Shown: positions 29,753 to 39,050, counted from the first letter of the stretch. The stretch: DNA of 64,000 nt from Pseudoscardovia radai (GCF_002259605.1 NZ_MWWR01000017.1:21212-85211); one strand, 5' to 3'. Numbers and translations: made by a program. The notes: generated by a model not told the origin, from the letters alone.

Positions 29753-30262
29753 AATGGCGTTCGACGGGTGTGACGGCACCCACTTTGGGTGGTTTTGGTG
29801 GGTTGTCGGGGCTGTGGGTGGCCAAAATGGCGTTCGACGGGTGTGACGGCACCCGCTTAAGGCGATTTAGGATGGTTTCCGGGGTGTTGGGTGGCTGGAA
29901 TGGCGTTAGGCGGGTGTGAGGACACCCGTCTAAGGCGATTTGGGGTTGGTTTTCGATGGTTTTCCGGTTGAAATGTGCTTAGGCGGGTGTGGTGGCACCC
30001 GTTTAAGGCGGTTTTGGGTTGGTTCCGGGGTGTTGGGTGGCTGGAATGGCGTTAGGCGGGTGTGAGGACACCCGTCTAAGGCGATTTGGGGTTGGTTTTC
30101 GATGGTTTTCCGGTTGAAATGTGCTTAGGCGGGTGTGGTGGCACCCGTTTAAGGCGGTTTTGGGTTGGTTCTGGGGCGTTGGGTGGCTGGAATGGCGTTA
30201 GGCGGGTGTGGTGGCACCCGTTTAAGGCGATTTCGGGTGGTCCGGTCCGTCGTGGGTGCTTG
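29753..30262. repeat. 73-bp palindromic tandem repeat, locus 2 (7 units)
   Basis: Units start (AATG) at 29753, 29826, 29899, 29972, 30045, 30118 and 30191, each step exactly 73 bp. Each holds a palindrome of about 34 nt: a GCGTTAGGCGGGTG-type arm, a six-base loop and a CACCCGCTTAAGGC-type arm. Units 3 and 5, and 4 and 6, are almost identical, so a 146-bp pair has been duplicated. It fills the 640-bp gap between the OLD gene and aroA. Confidence 0.9.
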
Positions 30263-30326
30263 GCGGGTTGTCTGAGAGGTGGCGGTTCGGCGGGTGCCGG
30301 AGTGCGGAGTCGCTACGATGGGAGGC

Positions 30327-31841
30327 ATGACGAATCCGCTCACCGCCGCACAGAACGATTTCGAGAACAATCCCGACCAGAACGCAACTCCGCGCCAGAC
30401 CCACGCTCCGGCCCAGTCTCCGGCCGCGGCCTCCTCCGGTGCCGCGGTCGCCACGCCGAAGGCGCCGTCGTATCCCGATCCGTGGCCGGCGCCGATGGCC
30501 GCGGGGCCGCTCGACGCAATCGTGGAAATTCCGGGAAGCAAATCGTTGTCGAATCGCTACCTGATTCTCGCCGCCCTCGGATCACGGCCGGTCACGCTCG
30601 TCGGCCTCCTGCGCTCGCGCGACACCGACCTCATGATGGGCGCGCTGCGCTCGCTCGGCGTCGAATGCGACGTCGACCCGGCGAAAAGCACCACGGTGCG
30701 CGTCACGCCGCCCGCGTCAGGCACCTTCCGCGGCGGCCAGACCGTGTACTGCGGCCTCGCCGGAACCGTCATGCGCTTCGTTCCCGGCCTTGCGCTCTAC
30801 GCCGACGGCCCGGTGCGCTTCGACGGTGACACTCAGGCATACGAACGCCCCATGAAGCCGGTGCTGGACGGCCTCGAGCAGCTCGGCGCTCGCATCGAGT
30901 ACGAGGGCGAGCCCGGATTCCTGCCGTTCACGCTGACGCCGCCGACCGCACTGACCGCTGACGCCCCCGCATCCGCCCCCGCCCGCAGCATCACCATCGA
31001 CTCCTCCGGCTCCTCCCAGTTCGTCTCCGGCCTTCTCCTCGCCGCCGCCCGCCTCGGCGCGCCGCTCACGCTCACGCACGACGGCGCGCATCTGCCGAGC
31101 CTGCCGCATATCCGCATGACCATGGCCGACCTCGGGGCCTCCGGCATCGGCGTCACGATGGCCCAGGGCGAGCGCGGCGACGGCACCGTGACATGGCATG
31201 TCACGCCCGGCGACGTGCAGCTTCCCGAGCGCGTGGTGGTCGAGCCCGACCTGTCGAACGCCGCCCCGTTCCTCGGCGCCGCGCTCATCGCCGGCGGCAC
31301 CGTGCGCGTGCCCAACTGGCCGGCGAGCACCACGCAGCCGGGCGGCCTGCTGCCCGAATACCTCCACGATTTCGGCGCCGACGTGCGCCGCACGGACGAC
31401 GGGGTCATGACCGTCACCAGCGACGGCGTGCGCAGCGGTGCCGTGCACGGACTGGGATCGTTCGACCTGTCGGCGGCCGGCGAAATCGCGCCGTCGCTCG
31501 CGGCTATCGCAGCCCTCGCGTCGTCCGACACCGACCTGCACGGCATCGCGCATCTGCGCGGCCACGAAACGAATCGCCTCAAGGCGCTCGTCACGGAGAT
31601 CACACGCATCGGGGGAGAGGCGGAGGAACTCGACGACGGCCTGCATATCGGTGCCGTGGGGCTCGACCGTCTGCATGGCGAGGTGATGGAGACCTACGCC
31701 GACCACCGCATGGCCACCTTCGCCGCCATGATCGGCCTCGTCGTGTCTGGCGTGCGCGTGACAAACGTCGCCACGACGCGCAAGACAATCCCCGATTTCC
31801 CCGGCCTGTGGGCGTCGCTGCTCGCACAGAGCGCGCACTGA
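30327..31841 (+). CDS. aroA: 3-phosphoshikimate 1-carboxyvinyltransferase (EPSP synthase)
   Basis: AroA joins phosphoenolpyruvate to shikimate-3-phosphate in aromatic amino acid synthesis. Seen are PGSKSLSNRYLILAALG, LRSRDTDLMM, YCGLAGTVMRFVPGLA (the usual GNAGT is GLAGT), SGSSQFVSGLLLAAARLG, EPDLSNAAPFLGAALI, RGHETNRLKALVTE and YADHRMATFAAMIGL. About 47 N-terminal residues (Thr/Ala/Pro-rich) precede the actinobacterial PWPAP start and are unusual. ATG 30327 directly follows GGGAGGC; ATG 30318 is in frame and equally possible. hisN lies downstream, the order in several actinobacteria. Confidence 0.94.
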   Translation: MTNPLTAAQNDFENNPDQNATPRQTHAPAQSPAAASSGAAVATPKAPSYPDPWPAPMAAGPLDAIVEIPGSKSLSNRYLILAALGSRPVTLVGLLRSRDTDLMMGALRSLGVECDVDPAKSTTVRVTPPASGTFRGGQTVYCGLAGTVMRFVPGLALYADGPVRFDGDTQAYERPMKPVLDGLEQLGARIEYEGEPGFLPFTLTPPTALTADAPASAPARSITIDSSGSSQFVSGLLLAAARLGAPLTLTHDGAHLPSLPHIRMTMADLGASGIGVTMAQGERGDGTVTWHVTPGDVQLPERVVVEPDLSNAAPFLGAALIAGGTVRVPNWPASTTQPGGLLPEYLHDFGADVRRTDDGVMTVTSDGVRSGAVHGLGSFDLSAAGEIAPSLAAIAALASSDTDLHGIAHLRGHETNRLKALVTEITRIGGEAEELDDGLHIGAVGLDRLHGEVMETYADHRMATFAAMIGLVVSGVRVTNVATTRKTIPDFPGLWASLLAQSAH

Positions 31842-32034
31842 CCGCGCAGTCTGGGCAGCCTGCGCGCTGAGCGCCGGTGGCACGCGGCGCGAAGAGGCGG
31901 AAAAATCGTGGATTCTCCGAACTCGCCGCGCCGACCGCCCGCCCGTACTACCACCACGACACGCCGCATCCAACCGCCCCGTCACCAAAACCCGTCACCA
32001 ACAAGAAACCGTCACCGACAAGAAAGAAGACCCC

Positions 32035-32862
32035 ATGACCGCAACCATCTACGACACCCGCTCCTACCGCGCCGAGCTCAGCGCGAACCCGCTGTTCGCC
32101 GACCTCGAGAACGCGCTCGCCATGGCCGACCGCGCCGACGCCATCAGCGCCGCGCGCTTCGGCGCCCTCGACCTGCACGTCGAATCCAAGCCCGACAACA
32201 CGCCGGTTTCCGACGCCGACCGCGCCGTGGAGCGCGCCATCCGCGAGACCATCGCAGAGCGGTGCCCGGGCGACGCGGTGTACGGCGAGGAGCTGGGCAA
32301 GGCCGAATCCACCGGACGCCGCTGGATTCTCGATCCCATCGACGGCACGAAGAACTACGTGCGCGGAGTGCCCGTGTGGGCCACGCTTATCGGTCTGCAG
32401 GTAGGCGACGAGATCGTGGCGGGCGTGGTGTCGGCGCCAGCGCTGCACAACCGCTGGTTCGCGGTCAAGGGCGGCGGCGCGTACATGGGCGCCGGGGTGG
32501 ACGAGGCGGTGCGCATCCACGTCTCGCATGTGGCGAAAGTCGAGGACGCGTCGATGTCGCTGTCGAGCCTGACCGGCTGGAAGGAGCGTGGCGACCGCCA
32601 GCAGCTGCTCGACCTGACCGACTCCATGTGGCGCTTGCGCGGATTCGGCGATTTCTGGCAGTACATGCTTGTGGCGCAGGGCGCCGTCGATGCCGCCGCC
32701 GAGCCCGAGCTCGACCTGTACGACATGGGCGCGCTCGTGCCGATCGTGACCGAGGCCGGTGGCACGTTCACCGACCTCGACGGCAACCCCGGCCCCTGGG
32801 GCGGCTGCGGCCTGGCGACGAACGGTCTGCTGCACGAGGAGATCCTCGCGGCGCTGCGGTAG
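32035..32862 (+). CDS. hisN: inositol-monophosphatase-fold phosphatase, probable histidinol-phosphatase
   Basis: This 275-aa enzyme belongs to the Mg2+-dependent inositol monophosphatase superfamily. Motifs are SKPDNTPVSDADRAVE, VYGEELG (metal Glu), WILDPIDGTKNYVRGVPVWATLI and AEPELDLYDMGALVPIVTEAGG. The sequence type and the position after aroA fit actinobacterial HisN, which dephosphorylates histidinol phosphate in histidine synthesis. Other inositol-phosphatase-like activities cannot be excluded. The ribosome site before ATG 32035 is weak (AAGAAAGAAG). Two copies of CCGTCACC.ACAAGAAA lie just upstream. Confidence 0.85.
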   Translation: MTATIYDTRSYRAELSANPLFADLENALAMADRADAISAARFGALDLHVESKPDNTPVSDADRAVERAIRETIAERCPGDAVYGEELGKAESTGRRWILDPIDGTKNYVRGVPVWATLIGLQVGDEIVAGVVSAPALHNRWFAVKGGGAYMGAGVDEAVRIHVSHVAKVEDASMSLSSLTGWKERGDRQQLLDLTDSMWRLRGFGDFWQYMLVAQGAVDAAAEPELDLYDMGALVPIVTEAGGTFTDLDGNPGPWGGCGLATNGLLHEEILAALR

Positions 32863-32932
32863 GGCGTGCGGCGAATCCACGATAGACGGTTCGGGCCGGT
32901 TGGGGGAGAGCCGGGACGGCTGGGGAGGCGGA

Positions 32933-33275
32933 AATGCGCTTAGGCGGGTGTGCGGACACCCGCTTAAGACAATTTCGGGCTGTCGGGTGGCGGTTTTGAG
33001 GCTGAAATGGTGTTCGGCGGGTGTGGTGGCACCCGCTTAAGGCGGTTTCGGGTAGGGAATCGTTGGGATTTGCCTCGGAATGGCGTTCAGTGGGTGTGGC
33101 GGCACCCACTTTAGACGATTTTGGGATGCTGGGGTGGTGTTTCCGGTCCGGAATGGCGTTGGGCGGGTGTGCGGACACCCGCTTAAGGCGGTTTCGGGTG
33201 GTTTTAGGGGTGCTGGGTGGTTGAAATGGTGTTCGGCGGGTGTGGTGGCACCCGCCGAAGACGATTTCGGGTATG
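32933..33275. repeat. 73-bp palindromic tandem repeat, locus 3 (5 units)
   Basis: Units start at 32933, 33006, 33079, 33152 and 33225, each 73 bp apart. Each has the GGCGGGTG/CACCCGC palindrome. The array fills the gap between the converging hisN and ackA genes. Confidence 0.9.
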
Positions 33276-33276
33276 G

Positions 33277-33310
33277 AAAGGGCCGGCCCCCGGAGGGAAC
33301 CGGCCCCTTG
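33277..33310 (-). terminator. terminator of ackA
   Basis: AAGGGCCGG and CCGGCCCCTT pair across a 13-nt loop; TTTCC follows on the minus strand. It abuts the last 73-bp unit. Confidence 0.6.
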
Positions 33311-33367
33311 CGCTAAGCGGCGGCGGCACCGCGGTGCCACCCGCGTCGTGGCACAGGCGGCGAAACC

Positions 33368-34597
33368 TTACTCGCCGACCTTGTTGCCGTAGGAATCCAC
33401 GCCGGCCTCGGCCAGGGCGGTGACCTTCTGCGCGATGGCGAGCTCTTCGTTCGTCGGAATCACGCAGATGAACACGGAGGAATCCGGGGTGGAGATGATG
33501 CGCGGATCCTTGGAACGCTTGGCGTTCTCCTCTTCGTCGATCTTCACGCCGAACGGAGCCAGGCGGTCGCACACCATCTTGCGCACGATGTCGTCGTTCT
33601 CGCCCACACCGGCGGTGAAGGTGATGGCGTCCACGCCGCCCATCTGGGCGGTGAAGTCGCCGATGTACTTGATGATGCGGTGCACGTACACGTCGAGCGC
33701 GAGCTTGGCGTCCTTGTCGCCCTCGGCCACGAGCGCATGGACTTCGCGCATATCGGAGTGGCCGCACAGGCCGGCGAGGCCGGACTTCTTGTTGAACAGC
33801 TCGTCGAGCTGGTCAACGTCCATGTGGGCGTTGCGGATGAGGTGGAACACCGCGGCCGGGTCGATGTCGCCCGTGCGGCCGCCCATGACGAGGCCCTCGA
33901 GCGGGGTCAGGCCCATGGAGGTGTCGATCGGCTTGCCGGAGATCTGGGCGGAGGCGGAGGCGCCGTTGCCCACGTGGAGCACGATCTGCTTGAGGCCCTC
34001 GGCGGGCTTGCCGATGAGCTCGGGCACGAGGCCGCCCACGTATTCGTGGGAGGTGCCGTGGGCGCCGTAACGGCGGATGTGGTACTGCTCGGCGACTTCC
34101 TTGTTCAGCGCGTAGGTGCTGGCTTCCTCAGGAAGCTGGAAGAAGTAGGAGCTGTCGAACACGAAGGCCTGCGGCACGTCCGGGAGGAGCTTGACCATGA
34201 CTTCGGCGCCGATGGCCTCCGGGCCGTTGTGCAGCGGGGCGAGCACGGCGAGGTCCTTGACCTGCTGGATGGTCTTGGCGTTGACGAAAGCGGGCTTCGG
34301 GAACACGGAGCCGCCCTGGACCACGCGGTGGCCGACGGCGACGATGCCGGCGTTCTTGAGATCGGGACCGAACTCCTTGAAGAAGCCGAGGACGCGCTTG
34401 AGACCGGTCTCGTGATCCGGAATCGGCTCCTCGAGCTCATGCTTCTCACCGTTGTACTTGTACACATAGTGGCCGTCGCCCTGCTCGCCGATCTTCTCGA
34501 CGAGGCCGGAGACGATTCCCTCCTGGGAGTCGAGGTCGACGAGCTGGTACTTGATCGAGCTGGAGCCCGAGTTGATGACAAGAGCGGTTTTCGCCAT
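33368..34597 (-). CDS. ackA: acetate kinase
   Basis: AckA makes ATP and acetate from acetyl phosphate and ADP, the main energy-yielding step of the bifid shunt. At 409 aa it is full length. Signatures are VINSGSSSIKYQLV at the N-terminus, YGAHGTSHEYV, LHVGNGASASAQ, DTSMGLTPLEGLVMGGRTGDIDP, and ITFTAGVGEND near the end. GAGGAATCCAACA precedes ATG 34597. It lies 83 bp after pta on the same strand, so the two are probably one operon. Confidence 0.97.
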   Translation of the reverse strand: MAKTALVINSGSSSIKYQLVDLDSQEGIVSGLVEKIGEQGDGHYVYKYNGEKHELEEPIPDHETGLKRVLGFFKEFGPDLKNAGIVAVGHRVVQGGSVFPKPAFVNAKTIQQVKDLAVLAPLHNGPEAIGAEVMVKLLPDVPQAFVFDSSYFFQLPEEASTYALNKEVAEQYHIRRYGAHGTSHEYVGGLVPELIGKPAEGLKQIVLHVGNGASASAQISGKPIDTSMGLTPLEGLVMGGRTGDIDPAAVFHLIRNAHMDVDQLDELFNKKSGLAGLCGHSDMREVHALVAEGDKDAKLALDVYVHRIIKYIGDFTAQMGGVDAITFTAGVGENDDIVRKMVCDRLAPFGVKIDEEENAKRSKDPRIISTPDSSVFICVIPTNEELAIAQKVTALAEAGVDSYGNKVGE

Positions 34598-34680
34598 TGT
34601 TGGATTCCTCCATCAGATTTGTCGGAAAATTCTGCTTTCCACGTGCCAGACTAGTCGCGGCACGGTACAGCCGTCCGCGC

Positions 34681-36375
34681 TCACTCGCCGAGCGAATGCG
34701 GATTGTCCTGCGCCACGACGGCGGTCAGGGCGATCGTGTTGATGATGTCGGGCACCGTGGCGCCGCGCGAGAGGTCGTTGACCGGGCGGCGCAGACCCTG
34801 CAGCACGGGGCCGATGGCCACGGCGCCGGAGGAGCGCTGCACCGCCTTGTACCCGATGTTGCCGGCAGACAGGTTCGGGAACACGAAGACGTTGACATGC
34901 CCGGCCACCGGGTTGCCCTTCGCCTTCGTGGCCGCCACCTCGGGCGACCACGCCGCGTCGAACTGGATCGGCCCGACCACCTGCAGGTCCGGCGCCTTCT
35001 CGCCCACGAGGCGCGTCGCCTCCTCCACGAGCTCCACATCGGGGCCCTGGCCGGAGCCGAGCGTGGAGTAGGAGAGCATGCCCACGCGCGGGTCGATGCC
35101 GAAGGAGCGTGCGGTCTGCGCCGACTGGATGGCGATATCTGCCAGCTGCTCGGCCGTCGGGTTCGGCGTGATGGCGCAGTCGGCGAACACGGCCACATGC
35201 GTCGGCAGGCACATGAGGAACGCGCCCGACACGATGGAGGCTCCCGGCGCCGTCTTGATCACCTGCAGCGCGGGGCGCACGGTGTTCGCGGTGGAGTTGA
35301 CGGAACCCGACACGAGGCCGTCGGCGAGGTCGAGCTGCACGAGCATCGTGCCGAAATACGTGGGGTCCTTGAGCGCGGCGCGCGCCTTCTCGGGCGTCAT
35401 GCCCTTCTTCGCGCGCAGGCGCACGAGCTCGTTGACCATCGGCACGAGCAGGCGCTCGTCGTCGAGGGAGTCGAATTTCGCCATCTCGAGATGCTCGAGG
35501 CCCAGTTCGGATCCGGCTGCGAGAATCTGCTCGCGCTCGCCGACGAAGAGGATGTCTGCCACGTCGCGCTCGATGAGGTAGTCGCAGGCGCGCAGCATGC
35601 GCGGTTCGAGGCTTTCGGGAATCACGATGGTACGGTGCTGGCGGCGCGCACGGGCGATGAGGTCGTTCTGGAAGAAGAACGGGGTGACGGGCAGGTCGCG
35701 CTTCTTCGTGCAGGCGGTGAGCACATCGCGCGTCGGGGCCTTGCTGAGGAACACAGGCAGGCTGTCCGCGGCCTCTTGGGAGGTCTGGCAGTCCATGGGC
35801 GGAATGGTCCACACCGGCACGCCGATGTCCTGCAGCGCCTCCTCGCTGGACGCCTCCTTGGCCGGCTCGCAGCCGGTGACGAACACGCCGGCCAGATGCA
35901 CGCCGGCGCGGCGGTAGAGCGCCTGGTAGGCGTTGACGGTGGCTCGCAGCTGCACGGCGTCGCGGTTGAGAGTACACACGGCGAGCATGACGACGGACTG
36001 CGTGTCGGCGGCGAAGCGGGCGTCCATGACGGCGGCCTCCGGGTCGGCGACGGGGGAGGCGTCGCGGCCGACGAGCACGCAGGCCTCGGGCTGGGTGGCG
36101 TCGCAGAATGTGTGGTAGCCGCGGGCGACGTCGCCGCGCGCCAGCGTCTGGTCGGCGCGTACGGCCGCGGTGCTGGTGGCGGTGGCCTGTTTGGCGGAGA
36201 TGGCGGAGCCGACGGTGTTGAGAAGAACCGAGGTGAAGCGTTCGCCGGGGTCCGTGGCGGGGCGGTAGATCAAGGTTTTGTAGGCGGTCGCCAGGACTGC
36301 GGCGATTCCGTTCGCCACCACGTTGCGGCCGTTGCCGCCTTCCGGACTTGCGACGAAGACACTGATAACGGACAT
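34681..36375 (-). CDS. pta: phosphate acetyltransferase
   Basis: Pta interconverts acetyl-CoA and acetyl phosphate, feeding AckA. The long form has an N-terminal P-loop-like domain (VFVASPEGGNGRNVVANGIA), a central DRTGG-type domain and the C-terminal catalytic domain (TIVIPESLEPRMLRAC; ALKDPTYFGTMLVQLDLADGLVSG; ANTVRPALQVIKT; GPIQFDAAWSPEVA). I chose ATG 36375 (564 aa) because GAGGAG lies six bases before it, while the in-frame ATG 36381 touches the same ribosome site. Confidence 0.96.
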   Translation of the reverse strand: MSVISVFVASPEGGNGRNVVANGIAAVLATAYKTLIYRPATDPGERFTSVLLNTVGSAISAKQATATSTAAVRADQTLARGDVARGYHTFCDATQPEACVLVGRDASPVADPEAAVMDARFAADTQSVVMLAVCTLNRDAVQLRATVNAYQALYRRAGVHLAGVFVTGCEPAKEASSEEALQDIGVPVWTIPPMDCQTSQEAADSLPVFLSKAPTRDVLTACTKKRDLPVTPFFFQNDLIARARRQHRTIVIPESLEPRMLRACDYLIERDVADILFVGEREQILAAGSELGLEHLEMAKFDSLDDERLLVPMVNELVRLRAKKGMTPEKARAALKDPTYFGTMLVQLDLADGLVSGSVNSTANTVRPALQVIKTAPGASIVSGAFLMCLPTHVAVFADCAITPNPTAEQLADIAIQSAQTARSFGIDPRVGMLSYSTLGSGQGPDVELVEEATRLVGEKAPDLQVVGPIQFDAAWSPEVAATKAKGNPVAGHVNVFVFPNLSAGNIGYKAVQRSSGAVAIGPVLQGLRRPVNDLSRGATVPDIINTIALTAVVAQDNPHSLGE

Positions 36376-36523
36376 GTCCATCTCCTCGGGAGTTCAGGTG
36401 GCCGGCGACGATGCCGGCGTGTACGACGCTCTCATTCTACGCCCGACGATATTCGCGCCTGACGATGGGGCCATCGTGGATCCGTCGCGTCGCCGAAGCC
36501 ACCGCAGCCGCCGCGCCATCGCA

Positions 36524-38131
36524 TCAGCGCAGCGCCACCGTGAACGCGATGCGTCCGTCGCGCCAGCCCACGGTGAGCGTGCCGTTCATGCGCGTCACGA
36601 GTTCCTTCGCCATCGCCAGGCCGATGCCGAAGCCCTCCTTCTTCGAGTTATGCGACTCATCGGCGCGGTAGAAGCGCTCGAAGAAGCGGCTGTAGTCCTG
36701 GCCTTCGCCCGCCTTGTAGTCGTTCGACACGGTCAGCGTCGCGCCCGAGCGCAGGCCTCCGCGCGAGGCGGCCGAAATCGTGACGGTGCCGCCCTCGTCG
36801 CAGTATTTCGCGCTGTTGTCGAGCAGGATGTTCACGATTTCGGTGATTGACTGGGGCTCGGCCTTCGCAGCGATCCCCTCGTCGATCCGCGTGTCGAGCG
36901 TCAGGCCGTGCTGTTCGATGACCGGGCGGAACGAGGCGGCCGCGTCGGAGGCCACCTGCGAGATATCGACGTCGGTGAGCTCGAATTTCTGGCTTTCGCC
37001 GGCCTTCGTGAGGCGCACGAGGGCGGAGATGAGGTCGTTCAGGCGCTTGGACTGGTTGATGATGCTTTGCGTCCACTCGTTCTCGCCGTTCATCATCTCG
37101 AGAACCTCGGCGTCGGCGGAGATGATGGCGACGGGCGTCTTGAGCTCATGCGAAGCGTTGGTGATGAAGCGCTTCTGGTTCTCCATGGTGCGTACGGTCG
37201 GTTCGATGGCGCGGCGAGACAGACTCACCACGATGAGCCAGAACACGAGCAGCGCGAGGAGGGCCACGGCGGTCGAGAGGTTGCGCAGCTGGCGCTGCCA
37301 GCTGCGGATCTCCGTGTAGTTGAGGAAGATGATATCCGCCGTGCCGGGTTCGCTGCCCGTTCCCGAGCCGTCGGATGCGGCGTTGTAGGCGCTTGGCGAT
37401 TTGGCGGACGAGGAGGAGGGGGAGGGTGTGGCGGATGATGCCGTGGGAGAGCCGGAGGCGGCGGAGGCCGGGGAAGACGAAGACGATGAAGGAGCCGATG
37501 TCGTCGGCGTGGCTCTATCCGGCGACGATGACGATGACGCCTCCGCCTTGGCCTCCTCCTGCGCGTTCTTGTCGACGACGCGCACGGCGAAGTACTCGCC
37601 GTCGTATTCGAATTTCACGGTGCGGTCGGACTGAAGGTCCGGGTTATGCGCGAGCAAGCGCGACATCAGCTCCTGCTCGGCGCTCGCCGAGAGGTCCGAC
37701 ATGGCGTGGGCGCTGCTGCGCACGAGATTGCCGTCGGCGTCCACCGTGAACACGTAGTAGTCCACGGTGCCGGTGCGAAGGCTCGGGATGAACTGGGCGG
37801 CCAGGGAATTGTCGGCCGAGCCGTCGGTGACGTAGGCGTCGGGGTTCTCGCCGGCGATGCGCGCCAGCGAGCGGTCCAGCGTGATGCCGATGAACAGCGA
37901 CATGGCTCCGTTGATGATAAGAAGGATCGTGACGAGGATGATGGCGATCGCCAGCGTGGAGATGCGGATGAACTTACGGCGCAGCTGGCCGATCTGGCTG
38001 TGTCCGATGCGCCGTTCGTCCCTGACGCGGCTGGCCATCTTGTGGTGCGCCCCACGGATGGGATCCGGGGCGTGCCGCACGGGGTCGTCCGTGCCGCGAC
38101 TCGACGCGCGCTCGTCTTCGGTGTCGGCCAT
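36524..38131 (-). CDS. sensor histidine kinase
   Basis: This 535-aa membrane kinase pairs with the response regulator encoded 39 bp upstream in the operon. Membrane segments lie at about 57-80 and 290-310. The extracytoplasmic domain between them ends in a long Ser/Pro/Thr-rich linker (about 195-265). The dimerisation box is NASHELKTPVAIIS with His; the ATP-binding part has ILLDNSAKYC (N box), RFFERFYRADES and FGIGLAMAKELV (G box). The G1 glycine region (VSNDYKAGEGQDY) is degenerate. The stimulus is unknown. The Ser-rich linker may cross the cell wall or be glycosylated (inference). Confidence 0.9.
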   Translation of the reverse strand: MADTEDERASSRGTDDPVRHAPDPIRGAHHKMASRVRDERRIGHSQIGQLRRKFIRISTLAIAIILVTILLIINGAMSLFIGITLDRSLARIAGENPDAYVTDGSADNSLAAQFIPSLRTGTVDYYVFTVDADGNLVRSSAHAMSDLSASAEQELMSRLLAHNPDLQSDRTVKFEYDGEYFAVRVVDKNAQEEAKAEASSSSSPDRATPTTSAPSSSSSSPASAASGSPTASSATPSPSSSSAKSPSAYNAASDGSGTGSEPGTADIIFLNYTEIRSWQRQLRNLSTAVALLALLVFWLIVVSLSRRAIEPTVRTMENQKRFITNASHELKTPVAIISADAEVLEMMNGENEWTQSIINQSKRLNDLISALVRLTKAGESQKFELTDVDISQVASDAAASFRPVIEQHGLTLDTRIDEGIAAKAEPQSITEIVNILLDNSAKYCDEGGTVTISAASRGGLRSGATLTVSNDYKAGEGQDYSRFFERFYRADESHNSKKEGFGIGLAMAKELVTRMNGTLTVGWRDGRIAFTVALR

Positions 38132-38170
38132 GTGGTCCTCCTCGGTCTGTTCTTTGCGGTGCGAATCGTG

Positions 38171-38914
38171 TCAGCGCATCGTGGGGCTCGCCGCCTGGTG
38201 GTCGGCGGCGAGCGCCGCGTCGTCGGCCGGCTCGATGCCCGGGGTTTCCAGAGTCACGAGACGATAGCTGCCGCCGCGCTCGCCGTCGATCGTCACCCTG
38301 TCGGTCACGGCCCTGAGCTTCGTGCGCAGGTATGAGACGTACACGTAGACGAGCTCGGGGGAGGCCGTGGGCTCGTCCTTCCAGACGTGTTCGAAAATCG
38401 TCTTCGTGTCGAGGGCATGCCCGGCGTTGAGCATGAGGTATTCAAGCAGCTTGGTTTCGCGCGACGACAGGCGCATCGTGCTTTCGCAGCTGATCTGCTG
38501 TTCGCCCACGTTGAGGCTCAGCGCACCGAAGCTGAGCACGGTGGGCGTGAAGGTGGTGGCGCGGCGTGCCTGCGAGCGGATGCGCGCGAGCAGCTCCTTC
38601 ATGGCGAAGGGCTTGGTCAGGTAGTCGTCGGCGCCGGCGTCGAGGCCGGTGATGCGGTCGTCCACCTCCGCCTTGGCCGTGAGCATGATGACGGGCGTCG
38701 TGACGCCCATGCCGCGGATGCGCCGCAGCGCCTCGATGCCGTCGATGCCCGGCATCATAACGTCAAGGACGATGACGTCGTAGCTTGTCGTGGCGGCGAA
38801 GTTGATGGCCTCGGCGCCGTCGTAGGCGACGTCCACGTCGTATCCGTTGACCTTGAGCACCATCGATTCCGCGCGTGCGAGTTCCTTCTCGTCTTCGGCG
38901 ATGAGAATCCTCAT
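38171..38914 (-). CDS. OmpR/PhoB-type response regulator
   Basis: This 247-aa regulator has a receiver domain with AEDE, phospho-acceptor Asp in VIVLDVMMPGIDG, Thr in IMLTAKA and Lys in YLTKPFAMKEL. The winged-helix DNA-binding domain follows (LSSRETKLLEYLMLNAGHALDTKTIFEHVW...VYVYVSYLRTKL). The tail after RLVTLETPG adds about 25 residues. I chose ATG 38914 with GAGGAGGGGC upstream; the longer open frame lacks support. It is the first gene of the two-component operon. Confidence 0.93.
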   Translation of the reverse strand: MRILIAEDEKELARAESMVLKVNGYDVDVAYDGAEAINFAATTSYDVIVLDVMMPGIDGIEALRRIRGMGVTTPVIMLTAKAEVDDRITGLDAGADDYLTKPFAMKELLARIRSQARRATTFTPTVLSFGALSLNVGEQQISCESTMRLSSRETKLLEYLMLNAGHALDTKTIFEHVWKDEPTASPELVYVYVSYLRTKLRAVTDRVTIDGERGGSYRLVTLETPGIEPADDAALAADHQAASPTMR

Positions 38915-39050
38915 GAGCCCCTCCTCGGTTGGTTCTTCGACCCATCGTGTTCCACAGTAGCGTGCGGGGCTGTGTCCGGGCTGGGGATTCTCCCAGAGCT
39001 CACGCACTATGCGCGGGCGCGCTTGGCCAGGCGGAGTTGGCGCGGCGGGG

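Noticed and set aside
29753..30262. 73-bp arrays as CRISPR or attachment sites
   Set aside because: Linkers between palindromes are related to each other and not unique; no integrase or cas gene is adjacent.
34597..36462. 621-codon open frame on the + strand opposite pta
   Set aside because: Antisense shadow of pta; composition is typical of reversed G+C-rich codons.
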